Origin: Sthenelais limicola
Lineage: Eukaryota > Annelida > Polychaeta > Phyllodocida > Sigalionidae
Direction: 5' to 3'
DNA: 64,000 nucleotides
NCBI GenBank assembly: GCA_942159475.1
Contig: OW804098.1
Span: 9,340,406 to 9,404,405 of the forward strand
The notes under the pieces are model-generated. The model did not search any database and was not told the DNA's origin. It saw only the letters and a list, made by a program, of their open reading frames with translations. Every line of letters starts with the position of its first letter. The first letter of the stretch is position 1. Positions 32,759-44,535 of the stretch are shown piece after piece. The position numbers were made by a program, and so were the translations under genes.

Positions 32759-35700
32759 ATAGTAGGGCAGCTTAAGGCCATATTTGAGATGGATGTGGAC
32801 GTTTGTGATAAAAGCACCAAATTTTTACCATGTGTTGACAATGGCCCTAGCTTTCAATTTTGGGTAGGCACCACTTTCTCCTGATATATTATGGTGGCCA
32901 TCTTGGATTTTTAAGATCGCCATCATGTAAAATCCTACATCTACCAATATCTCAGCTTCTATACCACTTAGGATCACAATCTTGGTGTCTAAACATACAT
33001 TTTCAGGGTCAAGGAACACGCCTATACCATTTAAAAAAAGATTAGATTGTATTTATTAACACAAAAACAAACATATGACAAAATATCATCATCAGGCCCT
33101 ATAGCGCCATCACTATAGTATACAACTGCAGAAAGGCATGTTGGAAATGCACTGAACTCTACAATTGCAATTGTGAGAAATAAGGTAAATGCTGTTAGAC
33201 CCAATGATGATATATTTTCATGTATTTGGTTTTTGTGTTGTGAAAAACAATGTAGTCCTTCTCTTGGCACTATGGTTATGGTTGATATTTATATTTTGCT
33301 TACTAACAGTTATCAACAACACTATAATTCTTGCTACATGTACACCTTGCCCCACATCCTTTTTGACTCTTGCAACTACACTTTACAAGTTCACTGCAGG
33401 CCTTAGAAGTAATAGGTAATGTGGTCCACACAGGGACCAATTATTGCCTGACATTGGTGATAGTCCAGCCCCAACCTTCTAGACTAGGTATGTGCGGTTT
33501 GCTTAATGGCCTACCATATTCCACTCTGGAATGAAACTCCCTTGGAGTGTTGCTATAGTGCATCCTGGGTTGTTGGGAGGTTCTCCATTGTCTTCCCCTT
33601 TTGGCAAAACAACTGCTTTCTGGCCTCATCATCAATATATTCAAGATCACTGGCCTTAATTGTCATATAGAATAATAGTGAAGCATTCAAGCAACTAGAA
33701 ATGTTAAGCACTGACCTCTGTGAAAGGATGGAGTGCCATGTTTGTAAAGGCTTGTCTCACATCTTGGTAGCAAAGCCACACCTCCTATGATGACTTCTTG
33801 CCTCTTCCAAAGAATGAAGATGTGGTATCACATCCTCTGAAACTGTGGAAGACAGGGAGGGCAAGGGACTTCTCTCAACCCAAGCAGTCATAGATGGCAT
33901 TGATATGATGATATGTAAAGTTCTTGCCTGTACCAAAGGCAATTCAAATGTTCACATCTCTGCACAAGGTGATGAGGTAATGGATGTTGCCAATTAGGAT
34001 CACCACTACATCTGTGTCAACAGTGTGCACCACACAGTTGGTACTGTCATTCAGAAGGGCATCCTATGCGGATCAGCAGCCTAGTGTCTGCTTCCTCATG
34101 ATCACATAGTGTCATGGATCAATCAGTTCCTCAAAGAATAGATCTGTTAGAAGATGTGATGATGATTTCCCTGTCTTTGGGGCAATCCACAGTGGCAATC
34201 CTGTTGGACAGGAATGTAAACAGTTCCTCTTTTTTGGTTGGGCCACCCAAAAAGTATGCTCACTTTCCTGGGATCTTATTTTAACCTGCAACTTTTCTCT
34301 GAATTCCCTTTCCTTGCTTTTCTCTGGTGGGTTCTTTTATACTGATAGGGATGTATTTGTCCCATATTACATCAACTCGTTTTGAGTTTTCTAGTTGTTT
34401 TATGATGTGTGGAACAAAGACCTGATAGTGTACTCTTCAAATGTAACAACATTGTTAGTGGGGAGCACCACATCAGCTCAATCAAGAAACCTCACATCAA
34501 TGAAAACTGGGGGATCATTCTGGGTGTCCTTAGTCAGAATGGTTAACAGATCTGATTTCTTTGCAATTTTCCACCATGAGATAGTGAAGGAAGGAAGGGA
34601 TGATTCTCATGGCTGGAGAATGTAATCATGTCACTCATCCTGTGCTGCATCAAAATGTACAAGTGGGAGAACAGCACCACACCATTATTGAGTAACAAGA
34701 TTTTCCCTGCTTGTTTTGATTTGGTTCTGGCATGGCTGCGTACAATGGAAAAGAGGAAAGGCATTCTTCTAAATTGGCTCATGATTTGAGGATGTCCAAT
34801 AAGTTTTAACTTCCTTGCAGCCTGCTCCTTAAAACTTATCTGTGTGGACAATCCCTCTTCATGATGATTTTCAGCTACCTGACTCTTTATCTTTAGGTAG
34901 GTATTCCTCTTTAAACCCCTTCAGCAACCTTGCTTGTTCAGGCCCTGAGACTATTCATTTTCTGAAGGCTGAAGGATTCTGTCAGACCATTTGCACCCCC
35001 TATCATTGACACGTTGACAACCTCATTATTTTGTTCATGGGCTTGATTGATTGGAATGGTTGAAAATCTGTCTTGTGGTGGTTTTGTGGATAACCCAGTG
35101 ACTGTGCTCCGCAATCTCTTTGAGAATTAATGGGGAAAGACTCTCCATATCTCAGATGTGTATTGGGATCCAACGCACATAATTGTATGGTCTAGAGCAA
35201 AATACCATGGAGCCAATGCCTTCAGACTTCCAATATAAAAATTCCCTTCTTGGTGAGATCTGATGCAGATGAGGCCTCAGAGTTCCATAGTGAAAACAGT
35301 ATCCCAGTATTGGATTGTTGGACTCTTCTGTACCATTTTCCACCTCCATGCCTCTTTGACTTCTTCACTGTGAGCTCCTTCAGTGGGCAAGAAAGCATCC
35401 TCCTTGAGCATTGCAACAGCCACTTGGTGAGCATGCCTTGTTTGAGTGAGGTGTGAGGCTCTCAGAAAAGAGTCAGCAATGCCTGATGATGGAATGGATG
35501 CTTGTGTATGTGCATTGGTCACCAAATGTTTTCCACATTGCCATCTTTATGTGCAGTCCACCTAACATTGCAATAATTTACCTTCTCCATGAGTTCCATT
35601 GTGTGAACTTGGCAAGAGCATAGAGTGGTGCATCAAAGGTGATCACATGGTATCTGTTGTGTATACTATAGTGATAACACATAGTGCCTGATGATGATAT

Positions 35701-36322
35701 TTTGTCATATATTTTGTTTTTGTTTTAATAAATACAATCTAATCCTTTTTCACATTGTATAGGTGTGTTCCTTGGCCCTTAAAATGTATGTTTAGATACA
35801 AAAATTATGATCGTAAGTGGCTTAGAAGCTGAGATATTAGTTGATATAGGTTTTTGGATGATGGCGATCATGCAAATCCAAGATGGCCGCCAGTAGTCCT
35901 TCTCTAAACTTGACTATTGTTATGGTTGATATTTATATTATGCTTACTAACAGTTATTAACAACAATATAACTATCTAGCTATAGTTGTATACCATAGTG
36001 ATGATATTTTGTCATATATTTGTTTTTGTGTTAATAAATACGATCTAATATTTTTTTAAATGGTATAAGCGTATTTCTTGACCCTGAAAATGTATGTTTA
36101 GACACCAAGATTGTCATCCCAAGTGGTATAGAAGCTGAGATATTAGTAGATGTAGGATTTTACATGATGGCGATCTTAAAAATCCAAGATGGCCACCATA
36201 ATATATCGGGAGAAAGTGGTGCCTACCAAAAATTGAAAGCTAGGGCCATTGTCAACACATGGTAAAAATTTGGTGCTTTTGTCACGAACGTCCACATTAA
36301 TTTGCTAAGCTGCCCTACTATT
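32759..36322. mobile_element. Decayed DNA transposon with long inverted termini
   Basis: The left end ATAGTAGGGCAGCTTA is mirrored at 36307-36322. The inverted match continues for about 350 bp (32759-33120 versus about 35985-36322) with words such as GACAATGGCCCTAGCTTTCA and GATCGCCATCATGTAAAATC. A second partial copy of the inner terminus lies at 35655-35905, and GTTATGGTTGATATTTATAT recurs directly at 33269 and 35929. The interior carries the pseudogene below. Superfamily not assigned. Confidence 0.75.
33441..35525 (-). pseudogene. Transposon-borne gene of an uncharacterised repeat-associated family
   Basis: Reading the minus strand across several frame changes and stops gives, in order: TRHAHQV (about 35420); W-x-x-x-x-x-x-SPTIQYWDTV (about 35300); LKALAPWYFALDH then VRWIPIHI (about 35160-35230); TVDTDVVVILIGN (about 34010); FHSFRGCDTTSSFFGRGK (about 33810); and LFAKRG...RMHYS...GWGW (about 33465-33600). 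These blocks recur in this order in a family of proteins, often annotated as uncharacterised, that is repeated in many marine invertebrate genomes. That statement is from general knowledge. At least three frameshifts and two stops show it is dead. Function unknown; association with a transposon is supported by the flanking inverted termini. Confidence 0.65.
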
Positions 36323-36754
36323 ACTTATATACAAGACTATGATATTGTTGATAATAGATTATGGGCACATATTCTATGGTTCCACAACACAAAATTATCT
36401 TAACAAATTGCAGACTGTACAGAACTCTGCCCTCAAGATTATTCTACACTTTCCAACCACTACACAGTAATAAAGGTGGTTGATTGAACAGGAAAAGCCG
36501 TCACTGCGAATGATATGTAAACTAATATTTTCAATCTTTTCATTCCATTTTGAACAGCATCATTGAATACTTTTATTTTAAAAAGTAATAGGATCGAACA
36601 ATGATATATTGCCTATAACAATTAATAAGCAAATATCAGGACAATTCACAAGGAAATTGAGAGCCACTGATTCAAACTCTAATACATATATATCACATGA
36701 ACTATCGGACACTCCAAAAATGAACTATGAGAGACAAAGAATAATGACATTATT

Positions 36755-36961
36755 TGGCAGCTGTATGCATTTAGTAATTCCGCTAAATTAGACTGAAAAG
36801 TCGTTAACACTAGGTGTATCTGAGTATATTCAGTATTGTCCTGATTCAAACAATCTGTTAGGTTATGTTGAACTGTATTTTGAACCTGATTTTTGTCTTT
36901 AATTTGGGTGATTTGAGACAATTGGTGAAGGTGAATTGTACATTTTCTGAAAATCTGACCC
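36755..36961 (+). mobile_element. Family A MITE, 5' terminus missing
   Basis: Starts at GGCAGCTGTATGCATTTAG; the right end CTGAAAATCTGACCC is intact. Confidence 0.8.
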
Positions 36962-37484
36962 ATTTACATTACAACATATCTTTAAAATGACACAGATAAA
37001 TTGTCGTTAGAAAAAAACAAAAATATGAACAGAAACATCTAACTCAGGTATGGAAGACTGATGAACGGAATTAAGAGGATTTCGATATTTTGTATCTGGG
37101 CTAAATAACAAAAGTGCAAAATAAGTAATAATTGTTGTTGAAAAATGTTACTTGAGATACAGGAATAGGTTAAGAGTGTAAAATGCCGAGAGAAGTCAAG
37201 GCATTTTCCTACTTCTTGTTATAATTACTACAGAAACTGTAAAAGACTAGCCTAAGGCTGCGATTCCACTGGCTTGCTCTTTTGGCCCGCTCTTCATACG
37301 CTCTTTTATTTTCCCAGAGCGACTAAGAAGCAAAGTTTGAGCGATACCAGAGCGGTCTAATAGAATAGGTTATTGCGCTTTCTATACGCTCTTTAAACTT
37401 GACGTTGGCGCTTCTTTTTGATGTTGCGCTAATATCTGCCGTGTTTGATTTGAGCGCAATAACACAATGCTGTTTCTGCCTGTT

Positions 37485-40400
37485 AAAATATTATTATTAT
37501 TATACAACTTTTATTCCATATCAGCATATACAATGACAATAAAGAAAAGGGCCATTGATCCCTCTCCAATGGAGATCTTCCTGGTAACCCTCAAATAAAC
37601 AATTAAAATTACAATGTAGTATCACAGCTATTTTATAGCGTTGAAGAAAAATTATGTGTCTCTGTGTTATTTTAAACAAATTGTCTTTGGTTTGTCCTTT
37701 CCGCGGTGATGATTATTATTGTTCGTCTTGTTTTGAGGGTTGTTGAAATCGCCTCAGTTTCATTTTTAATAAATTTATTATTGTCTATCACCTTTTTTTC
37801 GTAACTTGTGCTTGTGTTCTTGGATGGTCTTGACACAGCAGACTTGTATCTTAGTAACCAGGTCGATGTTGATTTGATGTTCCTACATACACCATATAAA
37901 GACATGACTATCACTTTGAGTGAAAAATAACTATTTTTTGTTTAACAAATATAATTACCTTGGTACCTTAAAGCACCTTCATTTTTAGCCCTGTACTGGG
38001 TTCGTCGATATTCTAAGTAAACAAGATTTACCACAACAATTAATAAAAATAGTGTAAAAGAATCCTGTCCTATACTGGTAGGGTTCTTGTGAGTAGATGA
38101 GGTGATTAATCAAGTCATCCCATCTTGAACTGTCCTATCCTGTACTGGTTGGAACAACAAACAATTTTTATAGTATTCGTAGCTGACAATAAGACAAGGT
38201 TGTATAAACAATGAACAAGAAATAGTAATACCGTCCCCCTTTCCCTACATTGATTTGTTTACCGATATATCGGTCTTTATGGTAGGTCTTACGTGCCTAC
38301 TTACTTCCCCCCTAACATACATTCGTATAATAGTCAGATTGTCATAGTTGACTTAAACAGTATTTCATTGCAGTCAAAATGCCCGTTATAAAGGTGTACT
38401 ACAGGTTAAAACCTCCTCAGATTTAAGAAAACCGTCGTTCTCCTTAGGATATACATTTTTTAACCACTTTCTAAATGCTTCTCTTGTTTTTATATCTCTA
38501 GGTTGTTGTGGTAGGTCGTTCCATAATAAAGGCATTTTATATATATATGATTTTTTGTAGCTTTCACATTTTGGTATTGGAACTTTCAGCTTTTTGCCTG
38601 TACTTAAACCTCTCAAATTTATTTGCCTATCGTCCACATATTCCTTATCCAGAGACCTCCTGAATGCTAATTCTAGGATGTGGCCTTGCCTCCTAGTATT
38701 AAGCGAGGGCATCTCAGTTTTTATATGTATTTCCTTGGTACTCGTATACCTAGGGAGTTTGAGTGCAATTTTTATCGCTGCGTTTTGCAGAGACTGAAGT
38801 CTGTCTAAATACCGTTGGGGGGTGCACTGATAGAATATATCCCCGTAGTCTATGTGGGGTAATATAGTAGCCTTATATAATAACATTAACGTTTTGGTGT
38901 CACATACTCTGTAAAGTTTTGACAGTGACTTTAGTTTTGTTCGTATGGCATGAATCTTCCTCTCCATAAAAGTTTTGAAATTTAGTTGGCTGTCAATCTC
39001 AACTCCCAGAAACTTATAGTACCCAACCTCCTCAAGAGTATATTGGTCTATCTTATAAGACTTTACATTAGTTTTCTCTGGTCTTAAGCTAACAGTCAAA
39101 TATTTACATTTTTTAATGTTCAAAGATATCTTATTTACTGCACACCAATTGACAATATTATCTAGGTCTGTTTGTAATTCCCTATTCGTCCCTGTATTTT
39201 TTTCCCTTTTTTCATAGATAACAGTGTCGTCAGCGAAATGCTGAATTTGACAATTCTTGACAACCTTATGTAGATCGTTTACATACAGTATAAAAAGTAG
39301 CGGTCCCAAGGCAGTTCCTTGTGGAACACCGCAACTAACCTTTTGTAGTGAAGAGAGACTACCATCCAATGTTACGCATTGGGACCTATCTTGTAAGTAA
39401 TTTTTGAACCAATTTAATGGGCCGTTTTGTAATCCGAATTTCTTAAGTTTATCTATTAAAATATCATGATTAACGGTATCAAAAGCTTTTTTGAAATCTA
39501 AAAATATTAAATCAGTTGAATTTTTATTATTTAAATTTTGATAAGTGTATGAAAATAGGTGGTCCAATGCGTCATTGATTGACCTTCCGCTTCGAAAACC
39601 ATATTGAGCGTCACACAATAACTTATTACCTTCTACGTAAGACGCTAGCTGACTCTGTACACAACTTTCTAAGATCTTTGCTGGAAGGCTAATACATGAT
39701 ATCGGCCGGTAATTACCTGTGTTATTTTTGGCCCCTTCTTTGTATAATGGAGTAACTATTGCAGATTTAAAGTCCAATGGTACTGTTTCTGTCTGAAGTG
39801 ATAGGTTAAATAAATAAGCAAATTGGCTGCTTAAAACTTTCATACAAGGTTTGAGTATCCTCGTAGGCATAAATTTTAGCCCAGAGGCTTTATAATTTCC
39901 AACTTTAACTAACGCTAATTCTACAGCGGCACTTGTTATGCCATTAAATTCAAATTTACTATCTACCTTGTCCATCACTTCGTCAACTCTTATTGTTTTG
40001 CCCCTCTCTATTTTGTTTGCTAGTTCAGGTCCCACTCCCACAAAATACCTATTAAATTCTTCCGCTGCAGATAGCCCAGTGAGCTTGTCCCCCTTCTCTG
40101 TAGATACCGTTATTTCCTCGTTTTTATTTTTACACTTGTCCCTTGAAAGAATAGGTTTAATGATTTCCCAGAATTTGTGAGGTTCCGATCTGGATGCCTC
40201 TATCTGGTCTTTTAAATAATTGCCCTTAGATTTCCTTACTTCTTCATTCGTCCTACATCTTTGTCTCCTAGCTTCTTCCCAGTCTACCTCTAGACCCGTC
40301 TTTTTGGCTTTCGTATACGCTTTGTCCCTACTTTTTGTCATGTCTATAATTTCTTTTGAATACCAATCAGGAGTCCTATTTACATTCTTAAATTGCTTTA

Positions 40401-40890
40401 TGGGGCACATCCTGTCGAGGTAAAACTCGATTTTTGAATACAATATTTCCCATGCCCTGTTAACTTCCCTGGCTGAATAGAAATCTGTCCAGTCCAGGTC
40501 TTTCAGTATCTCTTGAAGTATTTTTATGTCGAGGTTTTTTGTATTCCTAGCTTCAAAGGTCGCTTGGGTATACTTGTTCCTCTCTTTTTTTACTTGTAAG
40601 AATACTGGAAGATGATCGCTAAGATTATAATTTATTGCTCCACTCTCGTTAATATTTTCTAGATTGGTATATATATGATCTATTTTGGATTTTGATTTTT
40701 TACTAATTCTAGAGTGGACTTTGACCGCTTGTTGAAGATTGTATTTACCCAGTAGAGTATTAAATCTATCCGCTTGTTTTGTTTTACCCGACTCTATTAT
40801 ATCTGAATCATAGTTGAAATCTCCAAGAACAACGACATCGTTTGTAGAGTCAACCGAGTTTAGAGCCCTTTCTAATTCAGCTAGAGTACC
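37485..40890 (-). mobile_element. 5'-truncated CR1/Jockey-group LINE
   Basis: About 3.4 kb on the minus strand, ending in AATAAAAGTTGT followed by an (ATA)n-type tail at 37485-37503. The 5' end is lost within the endonuclease domain. About 880 bp of 3' UTR follows the ORF. The tail type matches the short copies at 1576 and 59692. Confidence 0.8.
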
Positions 40891-41058
40891 AAGAGCGCAG
40901 TGAGAGCGCACAAATGCATTTGCTATTGCTTTCATATAGGAAACCAACGGACCAGTAGAATCGCTCTGCGATTGTATTGCACTAAAAATATTAGCGGATG
41001 AAGAGCGAATGACAAGCGCACTATAAACAAGCACAGCAAGAGCGAGCCATGAGCACAT
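38386..41058 (-). CDS. LINE endonuclease-reverse transcriptase, N-terminally truncated
   Basis: An 890-codon open frame; residues 1 to about 56 are host TTCCACTGG-element sequence fused by chance. Real protein: C-terminal half of an APE-type endonuclease with GDFN (79-82), K-x-K-x-DHIY (about 123-130) and SDH (147-149). The N-terminal catalytic part is missing. RT: YGFRSGRS (486-493), D521 in FLDFKKAFDTVN, GVPQGTALGPLLF (577-589) and FADD (608-611), then thumb and a C-terminal LWNDLP region. RT residues are intact and no stop interrupts it, so the copy is young, but it lacks a full endonuclease and its own start. FADDT and LWNxLP motifs place it in the CR1/Jockey group; the clade is inference. 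Confidence 0.88.
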   Translation of the reverse strand: MCSWLALAVLVYSALVIRSSSANIFSAIQSQSDSTGPLVSYMKAIANAFVRSHCALGTLAELERALNSVDSTNDVVVLGDFNYDSDIIESGKTKQADRFNTLLGKYNLQQAVKVHSRISKKSKSKIDHIYTNLENINESGAINYNLSDHLPVFLQVKKERNKYTQATFEARNTKNLDIKILQEILKDLDWTDFYSAREVNRAWEILYSKIEFYLDRMCPIKQFKNVNRTPDWYSKEIIDMTKSRDKAYTKAKKTGLEVDWEEARRQRCRTNEEVRKSKGNYLKDQIEASRSEPHKFWEIIKPILSRDKCKNKNEEITVSTEKGDKLTGLSAAEEFNRYFVGVGPELANKIERGKTIRVDEVMDKVDSKFEFNGITSAAVELALVKVGNYKASGLKFMPTRILKPCMKVLSSQFAYLFNLSLQTETVPLDFKSAIVTPLYKEGAKNNTGNYRPISCISLPAKILESCVQSQLASYVEGNKLLCDAQYGFRSGRSINDALDHLFSYTYQNLNNKNSTDLIFLDFKKAFDTVNHDILIDKLKKFGLQNGPLNWFKNYLQDRSQCVTLDGSLSSLQKVSCGVPQGTALGPLLFILYVNDLHKVVKNCQIQHFADDTVIYEKREKNTGTNRELQTDLDNIVNWCAVNKISLNIKKCKYLTVSLRPEKTNVKSYKIDQYTLEEVGYYKFLGVEIDSQLNFKTFMERKIHAIRTKLKSLSKLYRVCDTKTLMLLYKATILPHIDYGDIFYQCTPQRYLDRLQSLQNAAIKIALKLPRYTSTKEIHIKTEMPSLNTRRQGHILELAFRRSLDKEYVDDRQINLRGLSTGKKLKVPIPKCESYKKSYIYKMPLLWNDLPQQPRDIKTREAFRKWLKNVYPKENDGFLKSEEVLTCSTPL

Positions 41059-41089
41059 ATATAAGCGATCCAGTGGAAATGCACCTTAA

Positions 41090-41485
41090 ACGTTATAATG
41101 TAACCTGAGGATAGATGGAGAAGTGTAATGAGTACTGTTGTATCAATTTATTTTAGTCAGAATAGATGTACCGTTGTATTTTAAACAAAACTGTTAAGGG
41201 GATGTCGTTGTTGTTGATAAAAATGTATGATTAAACGTAATCATGGGTCTATTGGAAGAACTGTGAGGGCACAGATAGTATAATATCCTTTTTCCTATTT
41301 GATGTAATCTGTTTATAAAGGAAATAAAAACATAAATTTATTTATACATGCAGGCACACTCAAACCTATGAAAATCATCGATTTAACTATAATGCCTCAC
41401 AAAAAAATAAATGTAGAAAACTATGTACAACATTTATAAATTCAATTTCAACTCTTACATCAACCCATAGATACAGATGCAAATA
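41090..41485. other. Unrecognised AT-rich spacer
   Basis: No gene or repeat end recognised. Confidence 0.4.
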
Positions 41486-41895
41486 TGTGATGTGTTTCAG
41501 GAAAATGAATCATAAGTCGCCAAAAATAGATATTGAGATATCACCATATTTGAAAAGATGGGATCAAGCCGATTTTAATGATAGTAAACAGTCTAATAAT
41601 CTAATAAGTATTTCTAGATTCTAAGTTTGATATTTGTATTTTTGAATAAAAAAATTACAATATTTCTGAGGGTCAATAAACAGTAAAGTAACTAAATGTA
41701 GTCCATATAAGGACCTTTTAAACGAAAGGATATATTACATAGATTGTCCTGAAATTTGAGACATCAATTGATATAGCTATAAGTGATAAACCCTCCAAAA
41801 ACTAGAACATTCCAATAATGTGATCTTGTGAAAAAAACACTTTGAAAAATATCAATTTTCACGACTTATGACTCATTTTCCTGAAACTCATCACA
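41486..41895 (-). mobile_element. Family B MITE, best-preserved copy
   Basis: 410 bp with both termini near-identical to consensus and TA on either side. A good reference for the family. Confidence 0.92.
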
Positions 41896-42033
41896 TATAT
41901 GCAAAAAGAACGTTTGTTGTTAGGGGACAAGGGTGAATGATAACATATTTTTTGATCGCTGTTAGCAGAGAAATCAGCTTCAACGCCTGCAAGGTCATAT
42001 TACTTGTGTCCCTCAACCTATTATGAGGGACAG

Positions 42034-42120
42034 GGGCCCGTTGCTCCGTTTCTCGCTAACTATTTCCCCATTGAAAGTGTATGGGAAAATAGTTAGCGAG
42101 AAACGGAGCAACGGGCCCCA
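42034..42120. repeat. Near-perfect 37-bp-arm hairpin
   Basis: GGGGCCCGTTGCTCCGTTTC... at 42034-42070 pairs with 42084-42120; loop about 13 nt. Short CCTCAACCT / AGGTTGACC words lie outside it. Confidence 0.9.
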
Positions 42121-42163
42121 GCATGTATATAATCAGCAACCTTAGGTTGACCCATACTCTTAT

Positions 42164-42284
42164 AGCATTAATACCCGAGGTTTTGGGTGGTCTAAATGGT
42201 CTGTTGCCTGGTGGACAATTTGGGGTTGTTAGCCCTGAGAATTAACAGACCACTTAGACCATCCAAAACCGAGGGTATTAGTGC
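42164..42284. repeat. Family H variable-stem hairpin (H4)
   Basis: Outer arms ATTAATACCCGAGGTTTTGG and CCAAAACCGAGGGTATTAGT. The inner stem TGGTCTAA-TGGTCTGTT is copy-specific. Apex GGGGTTGTTAGCCCTGAG at 42222-42239. The 3' flank CTTTTAGACGCGGTTTGG resembles the family flank. Confidence 0.75.
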
Positions 42285-42555
42285 TTTTAGACGCGGTTTG
42301 GTCAGAGGGCTATTAAGAAAAAAAGATTCACCGACCTCTAGACCTTTTATTTACCAGTTCTTTCGACGTCTATATTAGCCCCATTCCTTACCGGAAGTTG
42401 CCAGAAGTGATTGCCATGGTCTATTGTTACAAAAATACATCCCAGAATCTGACCAAACCAGGTCTAAAGCAGGCTAATCCACTTAGCCAGGCTTCCAGGC
42501 AATTAGCGGGAAAATGTAAGTGAAGGGATCTCTTATTTAATGAAGGTATACAATG
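42285..42555. other. Unrecognised spacer
   Basis: Short stretch without a recognised gene. Confidence 0.4.
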
Positions 42556-42597
42556 TGTGATGTGTTACAGAAAAAACAGTACTCGCAGTAAGTCGCA
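42556..42597 (+). mobile_element. Family B left terminus only
   Basis: TGTGATGTGTTACAG followed by a rearranged AGTCGCAA. Confidence 0.6.
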
Positions 42598-42716
42598 ATT
42601 AGTTGATAGTAGCCCCAGGGAGGTATATACAAGGGAGTGGCAACGAATAATATGCGTGGGTGGCATAAAGTTGGAAGTAATGCCACTACTACTACTAGCA
42701 CCAACTATTCATAATT

Positions 42717-42950
42717 GGGTCAGATTTTCAGAAAATGTACAATTCAACTTCACCAATCCTCTCAAATAACCCAAATTTCAGACGAAAAAAAGTTCAAAAT
42801 ACAGTTTAACCTAGCCAAACTGATTGCTAGAATCAATGCAATGCCGAATATACTCGAAATTACCTAGTATTGGCCCAATTGCAGCCTAATTTAGCAGAAT
42901 TTACTCAATATGTACAGCTGATAATTGTACACTTTGTGAAAATCCGACCC
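42717..42950 (-). mobile_element. Family A MITE
   Basis: 234 bp, ends GGGTCAG and CCGACCC, with AATT on both sides. Confidence 0.85.
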
Positions 42951-43009
42951 AATTATTATACACGCATTCACTACCGAGACCCCAACAGCCGCTCATTACG
43001 TGTAACACG

Positions 43010-43440
43010 GTAACACGGTAATGGACAGTGCTTATGAGAATGAATCAAGTCCAATAAATTTTCAACTATGACGGCAAGTTCCATGCTATGTTTATTATAT
43101 GGGCATAACACTTGATCAAATATGATGTGAAAATCTGAAAAAGTAGCCAGATGTCTCAGAGACAGTGCAAGCACCATCAACTCTGCAGGTTTATGGCTAT
43201 AGATTTGTTGATGTGTTTCGCAGAGACCCAAAGGTGCTTGTCTAAGTTGTTAATTTCATAGTTTGCTGAGTAGAACTATGAAATTAACACCTTAAATAAG
43301 TGCTTTTGGATCTCAACAAACTGCAAAGGTAACATTTAAGCTATTATAAGACATCTCAATTTTTATCGTATGCATACAATGAAAATATTGTTATTGCACC
43401 CCACTTATTACACCTCTCACGAGAAATGCACGTATAATAA
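43010..43440. mobile_element. Family C copy with a second hairpin
   Basis: Shares AATGAATCAAGTCC-ATAAATTTTC, TTATTATATGGGCATA, GCACCCCACTTATTACACCT and CACGTATAATAA with 14493-15052. A separate 48-bp-arm hairpin (43223-43314, GTTAATTTCATAGTT / AACTATGAAATTAAC) sits inside. Confidence 0.65.
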
Positions 43441-43744
43441 CCTGTGCTACTTAATTATGATGTAACTCCTTTCTATAATTTCGATGAAATCTTGACCCAC
43501 TACTTCGTAAATTTATAATTATTACTTCTTCCTTCTTTCTGTTCACTGTTCACAGTTCGGTCGATAATGGCAGTCTGAATGCTCCATGAATCAATGAAAG
43601 GAATAATATTTGTTGATCACATATATGCCTTGATAAATATACATGGGAATTCCTGAGCCCACTTTACAAGGACTTATAGATTTGTATATTATATATAGTG
43701 TTTACTATATAGATACAGCTGCACTCTTGCATCTACTTCCCCAG

Positions 43745-44133
43745 GTTGTGAGTGAGTGAGATTGGCTGCTTTACGCCCTTATCAACACATTTAATATGGT
43801 TATATCAAGGGCGGGAGAGCTGAGAGGGAGTGAGTGAGATTGGTTGCTTTACGCCCTTATCAACACATTTAATATGGTTATATCAAGGGTGGGAGAGCTG
43901 AGAGGGAGTGAGTGAGATTGGCTGCTTTACGCCCTTATCAACACATTTAATATGGTTATATCAAGGGTGGGAGAGCTGAGAGGGAGTGAGTGAGATTGGT
44001 TGCTTTACGCCCTTATCAACACATTTTAGATGGTTATATCAAGGGCGGGAGAGCTGAGAGGGAGTGAGTGAGATTGGTTGCATCAACACATTTTAGATGG
44101 TTATATCAAGGGTGGGAGAGCTGAGAGGGAGGC
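43745..44133 (-). repeat. Satellite Y array, about 4-5 units, inverted
   Basis: GTTGCTTTACGCCCTTATCA...GGGAGAGCTGAGAGGGAG units; the last one is internally shortened. Confidence 0.9.
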
Positions 44134-44535
44134 AGTTTAGGATCATAGCGAGGAAATAGAGATAGAGAAGAAGGGAGAGAGAGACAGAGAAGAGACAGAG
44201 AAGAGACAGAAAGCCACTTTAAGGTCATACTCAGGATATATAGAGCTAGAGAAAAAGGGAGAGTGAGACAGAGAAAAGAGACAGAAAGGCACTTTATGGT
44301 CATACCCAGGAAATAGAGATAGAGAAGAAGGGAGAGAGAGACAGAGAAAAGAGACAGAAAGGCACTTTATGGTCATACCCAGGATATAGAGATAGAGAAG
44401 AAGGGAGAGAGAGACAGAGAAAAGAGACAGAAAGCCACTTTAAGGTCATACTCAGGATATATAGAGCTAGAGAAGAAGGGAGAGTGAGACAGAGAAAAGA
44501 GACAGAAAGGCACTTTAGGGTCATACCCAGTAAGG
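44133..44535 (-). repeat. Satellite X array, about 5 units, inverted
   Basis: Reverse complement of the X unit, with two unit subtypes alternating (one with ATATATAGAGCTAGAGAA). Joined to satellite Y as at 7443 and 19662. Confidence 0.9.

Larger units (their letters stand above)
37256..41085. mobile_element. TTCCACTGG-type TTAA element split by a LINE
   Basis: Left end GGCTGCGATTCCACTGGC (37256); right end GATCCAGTGGAAATGCACC (to about 41085), followed by TTAA (41086-41089). The left flank reads CTAA, one change from TTAA. Both halves are filled with GCTCTT/AGCG words. The LINE at 37485-40890 lies between the halves. Confidence 0.6.

Noticed and set aside
34395..34625. Plus-strand frame inside the 32.8-36.3 kb transposon
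   Set aside because: Shadow of the decayed minus-strand gene; no plus-strand motif.
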